This document shows, one piece after another, positions 11,068 to 21,863 of a DNA stretch of 64,000 nt. The position numbers and the translations under genes are program-made. Under the pieces are notes generated by a model, which saw only the letters and a program-made list of their open reading frames with translations, was not told where the DNA came from and searched no databases. The stretch spans positions 930,001 through 994,000 of the forward strand of contig NC_089545.1 of assembly GCF_040115645.1 (NCBI RefSeq). Direction: 5' to 3'. Numbering within the stretch: the stretch's first letter is position 1; each line of letters opens with the position of its first letter. Source of the DNA: Euwallacea fornicatus (Eukaryota; Arthropoda; Insecta; Coleoptera; Curculionidae).

Positions 11068-11409
11068 TTTGATAGATTTCTTAAATTTTCGATAGTCAAA
11101 GGGACTCATTTCTTAATTTGATCGACAAATATTTCGATCATCCATACAGGAATTCATCAGTAGTTTCAAGCTATTTCATTCCGCAGAATTTCGCTAAATT
11201 TGCCTTTCCTCGATGACGTTTCAAAGCCATTTTCAGGAAGTGAAAGTAATCTACGCCACTGATTCTTAATAAAGTTTTTTAGATATTCCTTAAATTACCT
11301 GACTTTATGTGCTCCGGACGCCGCTCATGTTTCAATGGGTCTGTGAATCCTCAAGCCATCTTTTCCCTCGTTTCCTTGAAGTATTTGTAGTTATTGTGCG
11401 TACTTTCAG

Positions 11410-11702
11410 GAGTATCCGGAAGAGTATATTTCGCTCCCGGCAGAAAGCACCCAATAATGGTTCTGGATAACTACGGTTACAAGCTACAGCAGCGTAGTGA
11501 ATCTAGGAGCATTTGGCGGTGTACCCAAACAGCTACTTGCAAAGCTAAGATCATGTCTTTTGGAAAAACTATACGAATCAAATCGTCGGTGCCCCATAAC
11601 CACGGTCCCACTTACAAGGGAAATTACAACGATCTCAAGTGGCAGGCAGTGAGAATCGAGTATTCTTATCAGTTTAGGGATCAAGCTTATAAAACTTTGT
11701 GA
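11410..11702 (+). CDS. mod(mdg4): C13: FLYWCH terminal exon
   Basis: Acceptor TACTTTCAG, then GA + V-S-G-R-V-Y-F-A-P-G-R-K-H-P, the classical opening. The finger has the core DNYGYK, Cys in IWRC, Cys in ATC (short spacing) and the His pair in PHNHGP. It is followed by TYKGNYNDLKWQAVRIEY, an early member of the post-finger tail that dominates the middle of the array. AATAAA at 11736-11741. Confidence 0.86.
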
Positions 11703-11841
11703 GGAATTTAGATTATATAATTTCTGTAATTTTTTAATAAATTTATCATAATTGGGGACTGATCATTGCACGGAGAAGCCATAGGCCCTATCCATAGGTC
11801 TAATGTGTTATACAAAAATATTGAGATATTACTATTTGTAG

Positions 11842-12611
11842 TTTCCAACCAGAAGCCCGACACGAGCCTGGTAGCTGTGCTTCGAAACCAGAAACTAATG
11901 ATGCATCGCCAGTCCAAACTCCAGAGATCCGTGGACGCTTTAACATCTTACATGTTCGATTATTACAACAACCCCCCAATGGATTCTTCCTCCCTTGCTC
12001 CCATACCAATTTGTAAAGAATCAGCATCCTCAAAAACTTCCTCACCAATCGAGCCAATAGACTCCCTAGAGAAACTGACTCAATTCGAGGAGAAACTCAA
12101 AGATGAAGCCTACTTAGCTCAAGTCATTGAGTCCATGTCTTTTATCTGCGGCAAGAGCGGCAAGGCTATGGGCTTGGACTGCTGCTATAAACTCATAGAT
12201 TATTTCCTTACTAGAAGGTTCGTAACTCAGTGCTCTTGGACTGGCAATACCCGAATGGGGCCTGGAGTAGGCAAGGTACCGCTGAAATTTTTCCACAACT
12301 TCAGGAAGTGCTTTCGGGATATTATCACTTTGGCCGATTCGAAATTCACTGAGACCGAGAGTGAAGATTTTTTCAAGAGGGTCATGAGGAACAGTGTGAA
12401 GAGGGTAAGTGCTGGGCAAATGAGACAATCGAGGCACAAGAACAGGCCGAAGAATTTGAAGTACAATCACGTACAGTGGAAGAGAACGCTCAATGAGGAG
12501 GACAAACAGTTCGATGAGTTGGTCGAGAGTGAGAAGGATGGTAATGGTGAGTCCTCACAGGCGTATATTAAAGTTGATTTGGACTTTGATGAGGAGGAGG
12601 GTCTAGTTTAG
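11842..12611 (+). CDS. C14: DUF4806-type terminal exon inside the FLYWCH array
   Basis: No FLYWCH finger. After TATTTGTAG the frame reads TT + S-N-Q-K-P-D-T-S-L-V in the same phase as the fingers. About 256 residues: a Ser/Pro-rich stretch, then from about residue 90 the pattern of the insect DUF4806 family (LTQFEEKLKDEAYLAQVIES, a Gly-Lys-Ser-Gly turn, CSWTGN, VPLKFFHNF), then a long basic C-terminus (SRHKNRPKNLKYN) and an acidic end (DLDFDEEEG). DUF4806 function is unknown; the domain occurs in many insect nuclear-type proteins. Alternative: a separate gene starting at the ATG at 11766. I prefer a cassette because of the shared phase and position. AATAAA at 12729-12734. Confidence 0.72.
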
Positions 12612-13315
12612 TTCAGGTTAGTAAAACAGATAGGCAAATATCAGTAAAAGGTTTTATTGAATGAGATATGTTTTATAAAAAGTTGTATAATAAGTGGATA
12701 CTTTTAATTTGTTGTTGGCCCGTTTTCTAATAAAATTTCAATTAAGTTTGTTGAAAAATAGGTATAATTTTTCTGTTCCCAAACCGTCAAACTTGCATCA
12801 GCTCCGATTTTTGAGAAGTAGATTAAAAGTGCCGGGACACGTACTCCATGTCGACATGGCCGAAGACTGCAATGCCACAAGATTTAAATATGTCCCGCCT
12901 TGAATTATCTTATAACTTTTTGCTAGAAGACGGTGATGGTGTTATGAAAACTCTAATTTTCCACGAGAAAATCAGTGAAGCCAGTCGAGGTTATTCAGCC
13001 GTTTGTAGTTGCTACAAAAAAATCGCTTAATTTCCTCGTGACTGGATCATTCCGCCGATGTCAGGTTACTTAAGTTACTTCAGATTATTACGACAATCAG
13101 CACAATTCAAATTAAAATGGCATCCAAAAGCTTCGGGTTGTCCTGTTTAAAAATCAATAGGTCAGATAACTTTATTTAGTTTCAAATTCACAGATTGCAA
13201 TCACTTTCTCTTATCCCCAGGTATATTATTAAAGAAATTACGTATTTTCAAAAAAGTTTTTCAATCTGTTTCGATATACATTTCTTCTGAGAAAACATAA
13301 ATTCGAAACTTTCAG
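12612..13315. other. spacer, no gene seen
   Basis: Apart from the C14 poly(A) signal, no domain or acceptor-linked finger was found. Confidence 0.5.
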
Positions 13316-13587
13316 GTCTTGTATATTTTTCCTATGGCAAGAAGCATCCGATGATGGTATTTGAAGGCTACGAGTTCATATTCAAAATAACCACCGGGTC
13401 CAAAAGCATTTGGCGCTGCAACCGGGAAAATCGGGTCCAGTGCAAATGCCGACTTATGTCTTCAGGCAATACCATCACCTTTAAGTCTGATATTCAGCAC
13501 AACCATCCCCCGACCTTCAAGGGAGATTACACCAACTTGAAGAGCCAATTAGTTTTTATTAAATACGCTTCTAAATTTCGACAATAG
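13316..13587 (+). CDS. mod(mdg4): C15: FLYWCH terminal exon, sister of C16
   Basis: Acceptor AAACTTTCAG, then GT + L-V-Y-F-S-Y-G-K-K-H-P. The finger reads GYEFIFKITTGSKSIWRC, Cys in QCKC and the His pair in QHNHPP, with tail TFKGDYTNLKSQLVFIKYAS. C15 and C16 share nearly all of this, including GSKSIWRC and the end YAS-F, so they are a recent pair. The second Cys sits in a CKC doublet, as in C16. Confidence 0.87.
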
Positions 13588-14010
13588 CATAGCTTTAACC
13601 AAATTGTTATTGTTGTACTTATAGAAATTGTTTGTAGAAAATATTTTGTTTTTGGTATTCAAATTTTACAAGGTGCTGACATATGTCATCATCGTAATAG
13701 TTTATGAGGGTCCTGACTGTGAATTCGCCAATTTGACCAGATGTTCGCTTACTTGGTCTTGAAGAAAATAACTTTATAAATATATCTGACGTAGGTATAC
13801 TGTTAATGAATTATTGAGCGTATCTAGCTACAATTAACCTACTGCATTTTCAATAGTTTCGATACGAAATATAAGTAAATGTTACATTTTTTATTTATTT
13901 TGTTCATCGGAGCAGAAATTCTAATTACTGTCAGAATGTTTTTTTTAATTTTTATAATGATTTATCACCGTCATTCTGCCAGGTTCATGAATCATCGTAC
14001 AATTTTTTAG
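13588..14010. other. spacer, no gene seen
   Basis: AT-rich; no finger or other domain on either strand. Confidence 0.5.
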
Positions 14011-14285
14011 GCTTGGTCTACTATTCTTATGCCAAAAAGCACCCTATAATGATCTTTCAAGGCTATGAATTCATATTTAAAGTGACCACCGGCTCCAAAA
14101 GCATTTGGCGTTGCAACAAGGAAAATTTCAAGTGCAAATGCAGGCTTATGACTTTAGGAAACACCCTCACCGTTAAATATCCTGCTGAGCATAATCATCC
14201 CCCAACCTTCAAGGGAGATTACTCTTATTTGAAGAGGCAATTGGTGCTGATTAATTACGCCTCTTCATTCGCCCTGATGCAATAA
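14011..14285 (+). CDS. mod(mdg4): C16: FLYWCH terminal exon, sister of C15
   Basis: Acceptor ATTTTTTAG, then GC + L-V-Y-Y-S-Y-A-K-K-H-P. Finger: GSKSIWRC, Cys in FKCKC with two residues fewer than C15 between the Cys pair, and EHNHPP. Tail TFKGDYSYLKRQLVLINYAS. The small indel between the Cys residues is the main difference from C15. Confidence 0.87.
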
Positions 14286-15068
14286 TTTTCCAAATGGATA
14301 CAACATCGAATCGTTGGTAGAAAATTCAAATTATAGAATGGATACCAAGATAATGGTACATTATTGAATCGCAGATTTTTTTATGTAAAAATGACGGGTG
14401 ATTAGCGCAAAACGACTTTATCATAAGAATTATCATAAGTATACCTTGGAAAACATTCGTCACTATTGCCCAGAAACAATATATTTATGTATCAATTATT
14501 AATTATCATTGTGAAAAACAGTTTATACAATAAAATAAATAAACGTTAAATGCTGGTACAAAAAGCGTTTTTTTTTAAATTAATTAATTGTTACACAATA
14601 ATCCTAATTAAGTAACAGTCGTGACAGTAACATTCATTAACCTCACATTTTGACAAAATCAGGCATTGACAATACGTTAAATTTTGCGCCTGCGTAGAAA
14701 AAACTGTCGGGGGAAAGCTCGTTTGTTTCAGGCGAGGTAATTACCACATGTTTCAGTATTAGCTCTTAGGAAATGGCTTTGCATTTCTCATTTAGTATAT
14801 TTAGTTTAAGCTGAGTATGGCCCATTTGGACCATGTCTTGACGTATGGAATAATAGATTTTGCCCTCCAAAGGGCGTTACGTTCTAAAGCGTCATTTACG
14901 CTCCAGTCAAAAAATCTCGAAATTTGATAGAATGAAAAATAATCAATGTTTCTCACTCAGTCATTCGGAGAATATTTGTCAAATTCGCACATTCAAATCT
15001 GTATTCTCAGCATTTCTCTCTCGATATGTTGATAAACTTATAAAGAAGTAAAATTAATGTTCCTTTAG
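14286..15068. other. spacer, no gene seen
   Basis: No domain. A 63-residue open frame at 14860-15051 has no recognisable content. Confidence 0.5.
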
Positions 15069-15346
15069 GTCGTATATACTTCGTTCCTGGCAGAAAATAC
15101 CTCAACTTGGTATATGACAATTACGAGTATAAGTTTAAAAAAGCTGATAACTCCAGACAGTGCTACAGATGCAAACGAGACTTTTCTGGTTGCAAGGCTA
15201 AATTGGAGATATTTGAAGATGACCGAATAACGCTCAAAGAAGATCATAATCATCATCCTACGTACGCTTATTCGAGATTGGTTACATTGGAATCCAGGAT
15301 GTATCGCATCAATAGGAAAATAATGACCAAATGTTATGTAGATTGA
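15069..15346 (+). CDS. mod(mdg4): C17: FLYWCH terminal exon with altered aromatic
   Basis: Acceptor GTTCCTTTAG, then GT + R-I-Y-F-V-P-G-R-K-Y-L. The Trp that precedes the first ligand is replaced: the site reads QCYRC instead of W-x-C, with an additional Cys. The second Cys lies in FSGC and the His pair in DHNHHP. The tail diverges from the TFKGDY type. AATAAA at 15404-15409. The ligands are intact, so I keep it as functional with slightly lower confidence. Confidence 0.78.
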
Positions 15347-15622
15347 AATTGACATGCAGATATTTTTACGTCTTTGTGATAACGGACCCCGTTTACAGAA
15401 GAGAATAAATAGTTTTCCATTCATTTCGTACTTATCTTTCTGTTTATGAGATGAACGGTTTAATTGACCCTTACTTGTGCCTAACTGAGAATTTTGTTGG
15501 TCAGTCTCAGTTCTTTTACTGTTGTTCCGCTATTTTCATTAATTTTCTTTGAATTGCAGATTGTTGCTATTTTGGGTTGGTTTTTTGCATTCTCCTCTCA
15601 ACTCAATACTTTACATTTCTAG

Positions 15623-15896
15623 ATCGCATCTACTTTACGAATGTTCTGAAATATCCTATAATCATCATAGGTGGTTAGAATACAAAACCAGGCCCAGTCG
15701 AGCGAGTTCAAAAACCTTATGGGTGCGCACCCAGCAAAGCAAATCTCAGTGCAAAGAGCGACTACTATCATGTGGATGTAATATACTAATTAAAGACATT
15801 GCCCATACCCATGATCCAACTTGCAGAAAGAATTGCGAAGAACTTGGGTCTAAAATTTTTAATATTCAGCATACCATGGAGACATTTAATCTATAA
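15623..15896 (+). pseudogene. C18: broken FLYWCH cassette
   Basis: Acceptor CATTTCTAG then AT + R-I-Y-F-T-N-V-L-K-Y-P opens in the right phase, but the frame meets TAG at the GGTGGTTAG string. The rest of the finger (WLEYKTRP, then KTLWVRT, Cys in SQC, HTHDPT) continues in another frame, so there is a frameshift. The first zinc ligand Cys is also changed to Arg (LWVRT where relatives have LWVCT). Two independent lesions make it a pseudo-cassette. Its nearest relative is C19. Confidence 0.8.
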
Positions 15897-15937
15897 ATTT
15901 CAATCTCTCTGTGAGAGTTATATATATTTATATATAT

Positions 15938-16560
15938 AGTATCTCCGCACTACGTCTTGAAAGATCGTCCAAGGAATACGGAAAAAATATCAAAGAGTCC
16001 CTAGAGGCCTTATTCTTCAAGTGTACATAAGTTGGAGGAAAGTTGAAAATGTAGTTTCTAGAAAAATTTGAAAATCCGATCGAAACACCTAAAAAAAATA
16101 CACTTGTCAACCATGGAATGGACGTTTAACGTTTACTGACTGTAAAACGTCAATTCCAATGTCAGAGTGACAGTAATAAAAAAAATGTATCAAAGGCGCA
16201 TGCGTACAGAATACCAGATCAAGGTCGCCATCAACTGATCCGACTCATTTGGGAAGCAGCACTAGCAATAATCCCTGAAATACTGGATAAGAAGTTCAAA
16301 TGTGCCTGGAGGCACAAAGGCACAATTTTGAACGTGCATTTAATTAACATTTCGAATAGATTTTGTTCATTTTTCATTCATTTCCACTTCAGTAATTTAA
16401 AATTAAAATGGTATAATGAAGCTTTTTATTCGCTGGCAGTGTTGCCAAATTTATCAAACACATTTTTCTTAATAACTCGATAAATAACCTCTCAGGAGTT
16501 TTTTTTGCGTTTTTCCCTATTCCTTGGGAGGTTTTTCAAGACGTAGTGTAAAGATATCCC
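15938..16560. mobile_element. non-autonomous DNA transposon with about 55 bp inverted ends
   Basis: The left end reads ATCTCCGCACTACGTCTTGA and continues into AAGGAATACGGAAAAA. The right end, read on the other strand, gives ATCTTTACACTACGTCTTGA and AAGGAATAGGGAAAAA. The arms are imperfect but align over about 55 bases. The element is about 620 bp, sits in TATATA sequence on both sides, and has no transposase frame. The family is not identified; TA-rich targets fit a Tc1/mariner or piggyBac-like mover. Confidence 0.75.
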
Positions 16561-17162
16561 TGTATATTATATATATAGAGTGATATACATAATATACTCA
16601 TATGTAATACACAGGTTATATAAATACGATTTTTGCAATTTTAGAATTACAAATAAAGAATTCGTATATTTCTGCTATCTTTAAATTCTAGGCTGCTCAA
16701 TCATCCAATGTGGAATGACCTAGTAAATCTTAAAGAAAAACACGTATTTTTTGGATCTTGACGGGATGTGGCCTTAGTAATAGTAGTTCTAAGGCGTGGG
16801 GGGCGAAGCCCTGCAATTAAGCCCTTAGGAGCCCTCTTCCATTCAAAGTCCCCTCTTTTCCTTCAGACAGATTCTCTCCTCCACAAACAAACTCGCTCTT
16901 TGTATGAGAGAGATCTTATTCCATTCTAGCATCGGAACTTCCTCCTAGAGGAGAAGCGCGGCTTTGGAAACCTTACGACTTAGACATTTTCCTTTCCAAG
17001 CTTTAGTGGAGTCATTAGGGCACCTGTTAAATAAGTAAGCCCTGTGAGAATTTCAACGGCTTTTTGTTGGTAACCATCTTGCCACTATGGCATTATTATA
17101 TAAAGGGAATAAATTCCTCCATATCTCTATATTTTAAATACGTACCATCAATAACATTTTAG
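16561..17162. other. spacer, no gene seen
   Basis: AT-rich start, then a more GC-balanced stretch (16790-17000); no domain on either strand. Confidence 0.5.
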
Positions 17163-17434
17163 GGCGTGTCTACTTCATCGGTGGCAGAAAACACCCCAAA
17201 ATAATATTGGACAATTACGAATTTAAAATAAGACCGAGACCTGGCAACAGTTCCAGAACCCTTTGGGTGTGCACTCATGTTGACAAAGCTAATTGCAAGG
17301 TACGACTTTTGACTTCTGGCAACAACGTATTGGTTAAGGCGGTCGGACACTCGCATCTACCCACCCATGAGGGAAGCTGCGAACATTTACATTCCAGGGT
17401 ATTCAACGTTAGGTATTCAGACATATTTAGATAA
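17163..17434 (+). CDS. mod(mdg4): C19: FLYWCH terminal exon
   Basis: Acceptor TAACATTTTAG, then GG + R-V-Y-F-I-G-G-R-K-H-P. Finger: DNYEFKIRPRPGNSSRTLWV, first Cys directly after, second Cys in KANC, and a relaxed His pair GHSHLP. The Asn of HNH is Ser here, common in later cassettes. Tail THEGSCEHLHSRVFNVRY. AATAAA at 17469-17474. C18, C20 and C21 are its closest relatives. Confidence 0.86.
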
Positions 17435-17577
17435 GATTGGTGTGTATGTATTGAGCTATTTACAATCCAATAAAATGGAACGGTTAGTACCAAAAACGAT
17501 GTTTGCCTCATGTTAGCCTGACTTTTCCAAAACACAGAGAGGTTGTATTTTATAACTTTTTCATGTAAATCCTGTAG

Positions 17578-17852
17578 GGCTAATTTGTTTTTGCATCAGA
17601 AGGAAACATCCAAAAGCCGTTCTTGATAAGTACGAATTCCGAATGCGTCCTCATGGAGCTGAGGCAAATAAAAACTTTTGAATATGCGCTCAAGAACATA
17701 AATTGAAGTGCAAGCAACTTAAGTCATCAAGAAATGGGCTTATTATCGTGCATGCGAGCCACAATTATCCAGTCACCTTTAAGGGGGTTTTGAGGGCACT
17801 TAAGTCTCAACCAGTATTTACGGATCATACCAGCAACGGACTTATTTTTTAA
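17578..17852 (+). pseudogene. C20: FLYWCH cassette with Trp changed to stop
   Basis: After CCTGTAG the frame opens in the standard phase (GG + L-I-C-F-C-I-R-R-K-H-P) and stays open to TAA at 17850-17852, except for one TGA that falls exactly where relatives have the Trp of LWVC (here NF-stop-ICA). The finger His pair is also damaged (SHNYP, the second His changed to Tyr). One nonsense change plus loss of a ligand indicates decay. Readthrough is conceivable for the stop alone, but not for the lost His. Confidence 0.8.
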
Positions 17853-17963
17853 ACATTTGTGCGTCTATAAGCAAACTTAAATTAGCTTTAACATCTCTGT
17901 ATTTCAAATTCAGTAAAAACACTTTTGATCCTGGAAAGGTAATGTATCCGTGTCGTATTTCAG

Positions 17964-18229
17964 CACTAGTCTACTTCGCTCCAGGCCGGAAGTACCCAAA
18001 ACTTATCATGAATAATTATGAGTTCAAGATGATCAAAGCGGAATCTACGGCTACAAGAACTTTGTGGATGTGCACCCGTGACCGATACAAGTGCAAAGTT
18101 AGGATTAAATCCTCTGGAAATAACATTTACGTAAGAAATATCGCCCACAACCATGGACCTTTGACTACTACCAACTTGGAGGGTCTTCAGTGCAGACTTT
18201 TTAATCTTGTAACTGCCTTGAACTTTTAG
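17964..18229 (+). CDS. mod(mdg4): C21: FLYWCH terminal exon
   Basis: Acceptor CGTATTTCAG, then CA + L-V-Y-F-A-P-G-R-K-Y-P. Finger: NNYEFKMIKAESTATRTLWM, first Cys after, second Cys in RYKC, and the His pair in AHNHGP. The usual TFKGDY tail is replaced by LTTTNLEGLQCRLFNLVT, as in C19. About 88 residues. Confidence 0.85.
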
Positions 18230-18935
18230 GTTTAGGAAAATATGTTTTATAAACATATGTTTCACTAAGATTGTTGTTGATCTATAAGATTGGTCGGGAA
18301 CACAAGTACAAGTATATTGTTCGTATTATAGGTTTCTTGGATTTGGTAGTTGCTGGCATGTAATGATGGTTAGTCAGAATCGATTTTCTGTTTAATCGAA
18401 TTTAAAGTTTTTGGGGAATCTCCGTATCTCCGAATATCATCTTTCTCCAAAATGGAATGACACTCCTACATTGGCTTTCGTTTCCATTGTAGTGGTGGTC
18501 TGGGTATATCATATTTCTACTAACGTCTACGAAAACTCTCTGATTAGGCAAACGATTCTCACATGTTAACATGATGATAAATAATTGTGTCTTTCTATCA
18601 TTTTTTCACTAATGTTATTGGTTCAATGTTAATAGAGGATACAACGTATTTTAGGGTAGTACGACTATTCATACGTTCTGCAACAATTTATCCTTAACTT
18701 TCCATTTCTGTGTCGATCGGCTTACTCTCCGCTTCTTTCTTTCCACTATCAGTAGTATAGACGAGAATAATTTCACCTAACACTGAATATATGTTGTTGG
18801 CAGAGTTCTATGGATATGCTTTATAGAGCATGGAATAGCTTGCTAGGTAGTTGCAAATCAATCTCTTCCATCTCAGGTATATAACCTTTTCATTTGACTT
18901 ATCTTAGTATTATTCATTAGCAAAATGACTTCCAG
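18230..18935. other. spacer, no gene seen
   Basis: No finger or other domain found before the first BED cassette. Confidence 0.5.
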
Positions 18936-19150
18936 GTAAAAAATGGAGCCGATCAGGAAAAACGAGGAGCGACGTGTGGAACTTCTTCACGAAAATCTCT
19001 AGCAATTTCTCAACTTGCAACTTGTGCGGAAAAAATTATAAAAGTTTCGGAGCCACAACCTCGAATTTCCGAAAGCACCTCGAGCTCGTCCACGCCATTC
19101 GAGACCTATCGGAAGAAACGCGAAATTTAATTAGGAAAGGATTGATTTAA
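18936..19150 (+). CDS. C22: BED-type zinc-finger terminal exon
   Basis: Acceptor GACTTCCAG, then GT + K-K-W-S-R-S-G-K-T-R-S-D in the phase of the FLYWCH cassettes. The product is a BED finger of about 70 residues: RSDVWNFFTKI (the aromatic pair typical of BED), Cys-x2-Cys in CNLCGKNYKS, then NFRKHLELVH giving the His-x4-His pair. It ends IRKGLI. BED fingers bind DNA and occur in insulator proteins such as BEAF-32 and Dref in flies. No Met precedes the finger, so it must be spliced to an upstream exon. That it joins the same donor is inferred from phase and location. Confidence 0.78.
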
Positions 19151-19714
19151 GTGACTCTTATGTCCGTGTTTTATCGTTATTAAATAGATCTGCATGTCTG
19201 TGCGAAGAAGCTTTTGTGCACCATTATGGTGTAGTTGATAAAATAACCAACGTTGCCAAATTGTTTTTAATTTCCGAGATGTTCCGAAAAATATCGAGGA
19301 CAATCTTTTTTTGTTAGTTTCTTCCCGTCTACCACGTAAACTTATTACTATTCGCAGACGACAAGTGTCTTGAATATTTTCAAATTGTTAAAAGGGCGAA
19401 AACACTTTAATAATATTCTCCGATTGAAAAAAAATTGATTCAGCTAAAAATTTTGTGTCTGGGAATTTGTTTCATTAATGTGTTACAACGGGAACTGTAA
19501 TTAATTATACAGCAATATAGACACGTGGCCACTAAACAGTCTGCGCTTCACTTCTCTTTATCTTTGGGCCAGCATTTTCAATAATTTGTCCCCGTGGCCT
19601 CAAGAGAATCTTTCAAAGACGGTTCATTACAACACAGTCGTTATCAAACAGCAGAAGCATATGGTGATGAGTCTCAATGCAAATAAGTGTCGAATTCACT
19701 CAAATGGTTTCTAG
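19151..19714. other. spacer, no gene seen
   Basis: Holds ATTAAA at about 19179 (a possible poly(A) signal for the BED cassette at 18936-19150) and otherwise nothing recognised. Confidence 0.5.
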
Positions 19715-19859
19715 GGAAAATGTGGAGCCTATGAGGGAAAAAAGGAGTGATGTGTGGAACTTTCTCACAAAAATATACACAAATACCTCAACTTGCAATT
19801 TGCGTGGAAAGAATTATAAGAGTTCTGGGTTTACAACCTCAAGTTTCGGAAGGCATTAA
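19715..19859 (+). pseudogene. C23: decayed copy of the C22 BED cassette
   Basis: After GGTTTCTAG the DNA follows C22 closely (TGGAGCC, GAAAAAAGGAG, GATGTGTGGAAC), but the phase-1 frame meets TGA early and a one-base loss shifts the finger. In the finger frame the text reads RSDVWNFLTKI and STCNLRGKNYKSS, so the second zinc Cys is now Arg, and the frame stops right after the first His. Compared with C22, about 35 bases covering the second His are missing. A duplicate that has lost function. Confidence 0.8.
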
Positions 19860-20521
19860 AAAAATACGAAACTTAATTAGAAACGGATTGCTTTGAATAT
19901 TGTTAATATCCGCACTCGATTGTTGCTTATAAGAAGATTTAAATGTTTAGAAGAATAGCTGATATATTCTGTTGTATTTAAAAGGTAATAAAATTGTTGG
20001 AGTTGCTTTTGTGGAAATCTTCTAATACTTGCAGCCGATCTAAAATTCCCTAAAATTCATTTTGAACGTTTCGCTGAAGTGAAACTTTAACGAATGAAAA
20101 AATGCAAAAGAATCGGTGAACCATCAGAACCTCAACAGCCTGAAACAAACAGAGCTCTATTTTTATGGTAAACGATTTATTTGTAATGTTGTCAACTCAT
20201 CATTGCCAAACTCACCAGTTGGAGTCGGACATTTGAGTCGGCCAATTCAGCGTCCAAAAATGTTTTTTTTTAATCCAAATTTAAACCAATTTTAAATGTC
20301 TTTGAATGGAAAAAAAAGTCATTTTTTCATTAAAATTTATTTTCACTGTCGCCCTTCATTTCACGGACATTGGGTGTGTGGTATGGTTGCAAAAATAGCG
20401 TTTGCAATATCTCATAGAACCATCGATGTTCAGATACCCTGCATACGTGTACCCTACGCGTAAGTATCAGAATTGAATTACTAATCATTTTTATAATGCC
20501 TCTGAAATAAAGTCCTTTTAG
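19860..20521. other. spacer, no gene seen
   Basis: No supported coding sequence between the BED relic and the second intact BED cassette. Confidence 0.5.
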
Positions 20522-20682
20522 GTTACTCATTCGAGTCATTTCGAAGGGAAAGAAGCGAGGCCTGGGCATACTTTGATAAGGTTTCTAGGGAAGCTTGCAC
20601 GTGCAAATTATGTGGGCGAAATTTCGGTCTTCGAGGAGGCATATCTAACCTCAAGAGACACCTCAACAATAAACATTCATAA
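20522..20682 (+). CDS. C24: second BED-type zinc-finger terminal exon
   Basis: Acceptor GTCCTTTTAG, then GT + Y-S-F-E-S-F-R-R-E-R-S-E-A-W in standard phase. The finger follows: WAYFDKVSREACTCKLCGRN with Cys-x2-Cys in CKLCG, then SNLKRHLNNKHS with His-x4-His, and TAA straight after. About 53 residues, so the exon is essentially just the finger. It is much diverged from C22 in sequence, which suggests an older split rather than the recent copying seen in C22 and C23. No internal Met. Confidence 0.78.
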
Positions 20683-21212
20683 TATTGTCAATGTAAAGTG
20701 TATGTAGTATTAAAAGTGTTTCCTTGTTGTTTGTCCAAAAAGTTTTCATATTATTTTGTACTTGACGAAAATTTACGTTTTAATTATTACGTTTCTGTGG
20801 AATTTTGAAAAAGTTCTGAACACGTTTTCAGGTTTGAATTTTTCAATTTAACTCCGTTTTCAAGTAAATTTTGGACTGGTTTTGCTTGCGCCAATTTGCA
20901 GGATCGACACAGCGTGCAAACGCTTCCAAGTAAAAAACGGTTTTACCAATTAATAGTCCTGAACACATCGACTAGCAGTGTAAATGTGCACCAAAAAGTC
21001 CCAATTAAAGTGCTAGTCTAGATTTCAGTCTTCTGTAAAATACTGGCAAAGGCAGATTATCACAACCACTCACCAAGAGGCTTCACTACTACTTTTAAGC
21101 CCAAGAGCTTCAACATTCAACACACATCTGAGAACTTTTCCAATAGCGTGTGATAGATTTAGCTTAGATTCACTATTGACAATTCTTTATTCCATTACTA
21201 CGATGTTTTTAG
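20683..21212. other. spacer, no gene seen
   Basis: No domain found on either strand. Confidence 0.5.
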
Positions 21213-21490
21213 TTCCGGGTGTTGTACACTTCTCAGCTGGTAGAAAGCACCCGATAATGATAATCGATGGGTTCGAATACAAATTGCAATTACGAAGCGA
21301 TACAAAGTCCAACTGGTGTTGCACCCAGGACACCAAACATCGCTGCAAAGTGCGTCTAATGGCAACTGGAAATTTAGTGCAAATCAAGAGTTTCGGCCAC
21401 ACTCACGACCCGACCTTTAAGGGAGATTATAATTCTTTAAGGTCGCATGAGGTTACGATGGAGTATAGGCAGAAATTTAGAAGGTCTTAA
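21213..21490 (+). CDS. mod(mdg4): C25: FLYWCH terminal exon
   Basis: Acceptor CGATGTTTTTAG, then TT + P-G-V-V-H-F-S-A-G-R-K-H-P. Finger: DGFEYKLQLRSDTKSNWCC has a Cys doublet at the first ligand, second Cys in KHRC, His pair in GHTHDP. Tail TFKGDYNSLRSHEVTMEY. This is the first of the C25-C35 block in which HTH or HSH replaces HNH and the TFKGDY tail is standard. Confidence 0.86.
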
Positions 21491-21863
21491 ATATTATATT
21501 AAGTATATGGTATAAACTGTTATAAACGGTTTATAAATTGCTTCAGCTATTCAACATGTATTTGACTTCGGTTAAAAACGATAGATATTGTCATGTGTGT
21601 CCTTGATTAAGTTCTATACAAGGTGACTCAAAGTTAAGGTCATATACAAGGTGACGCTAAAAGTGCAGATGTACAAAACTCTGACACAGAGATCTGGGTC
21701 CGAACCGTGATGGTATAACGCAACTTGCTTTAATCTCAAAGTCCATAGTTTTCAAACACAAAACGCCTTTTGTAAAGCCCTCATCGAACTTTTCACATGC
21801 AGGTTTCTTACATGCACGATATTTAAATTCTCTTTCGACGTTTTTTAATTAAACTTTTTTTAG
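21491..21863. other. spacer with a short direct repeat
   Basis: Around 21617 and 21650 the string ATACAAGGTGAC occurs twice, a pattern often left by DNA transposon ends. No gene. Confidence 0.5.

Noticed and set aside
17914..17945. Possible truncated cassette start (NTFDPGK after CAG) just before C21
   Set aside because: Only about 9 codons resemble the VYF-x-PGRK opening; too short to separate from chance.
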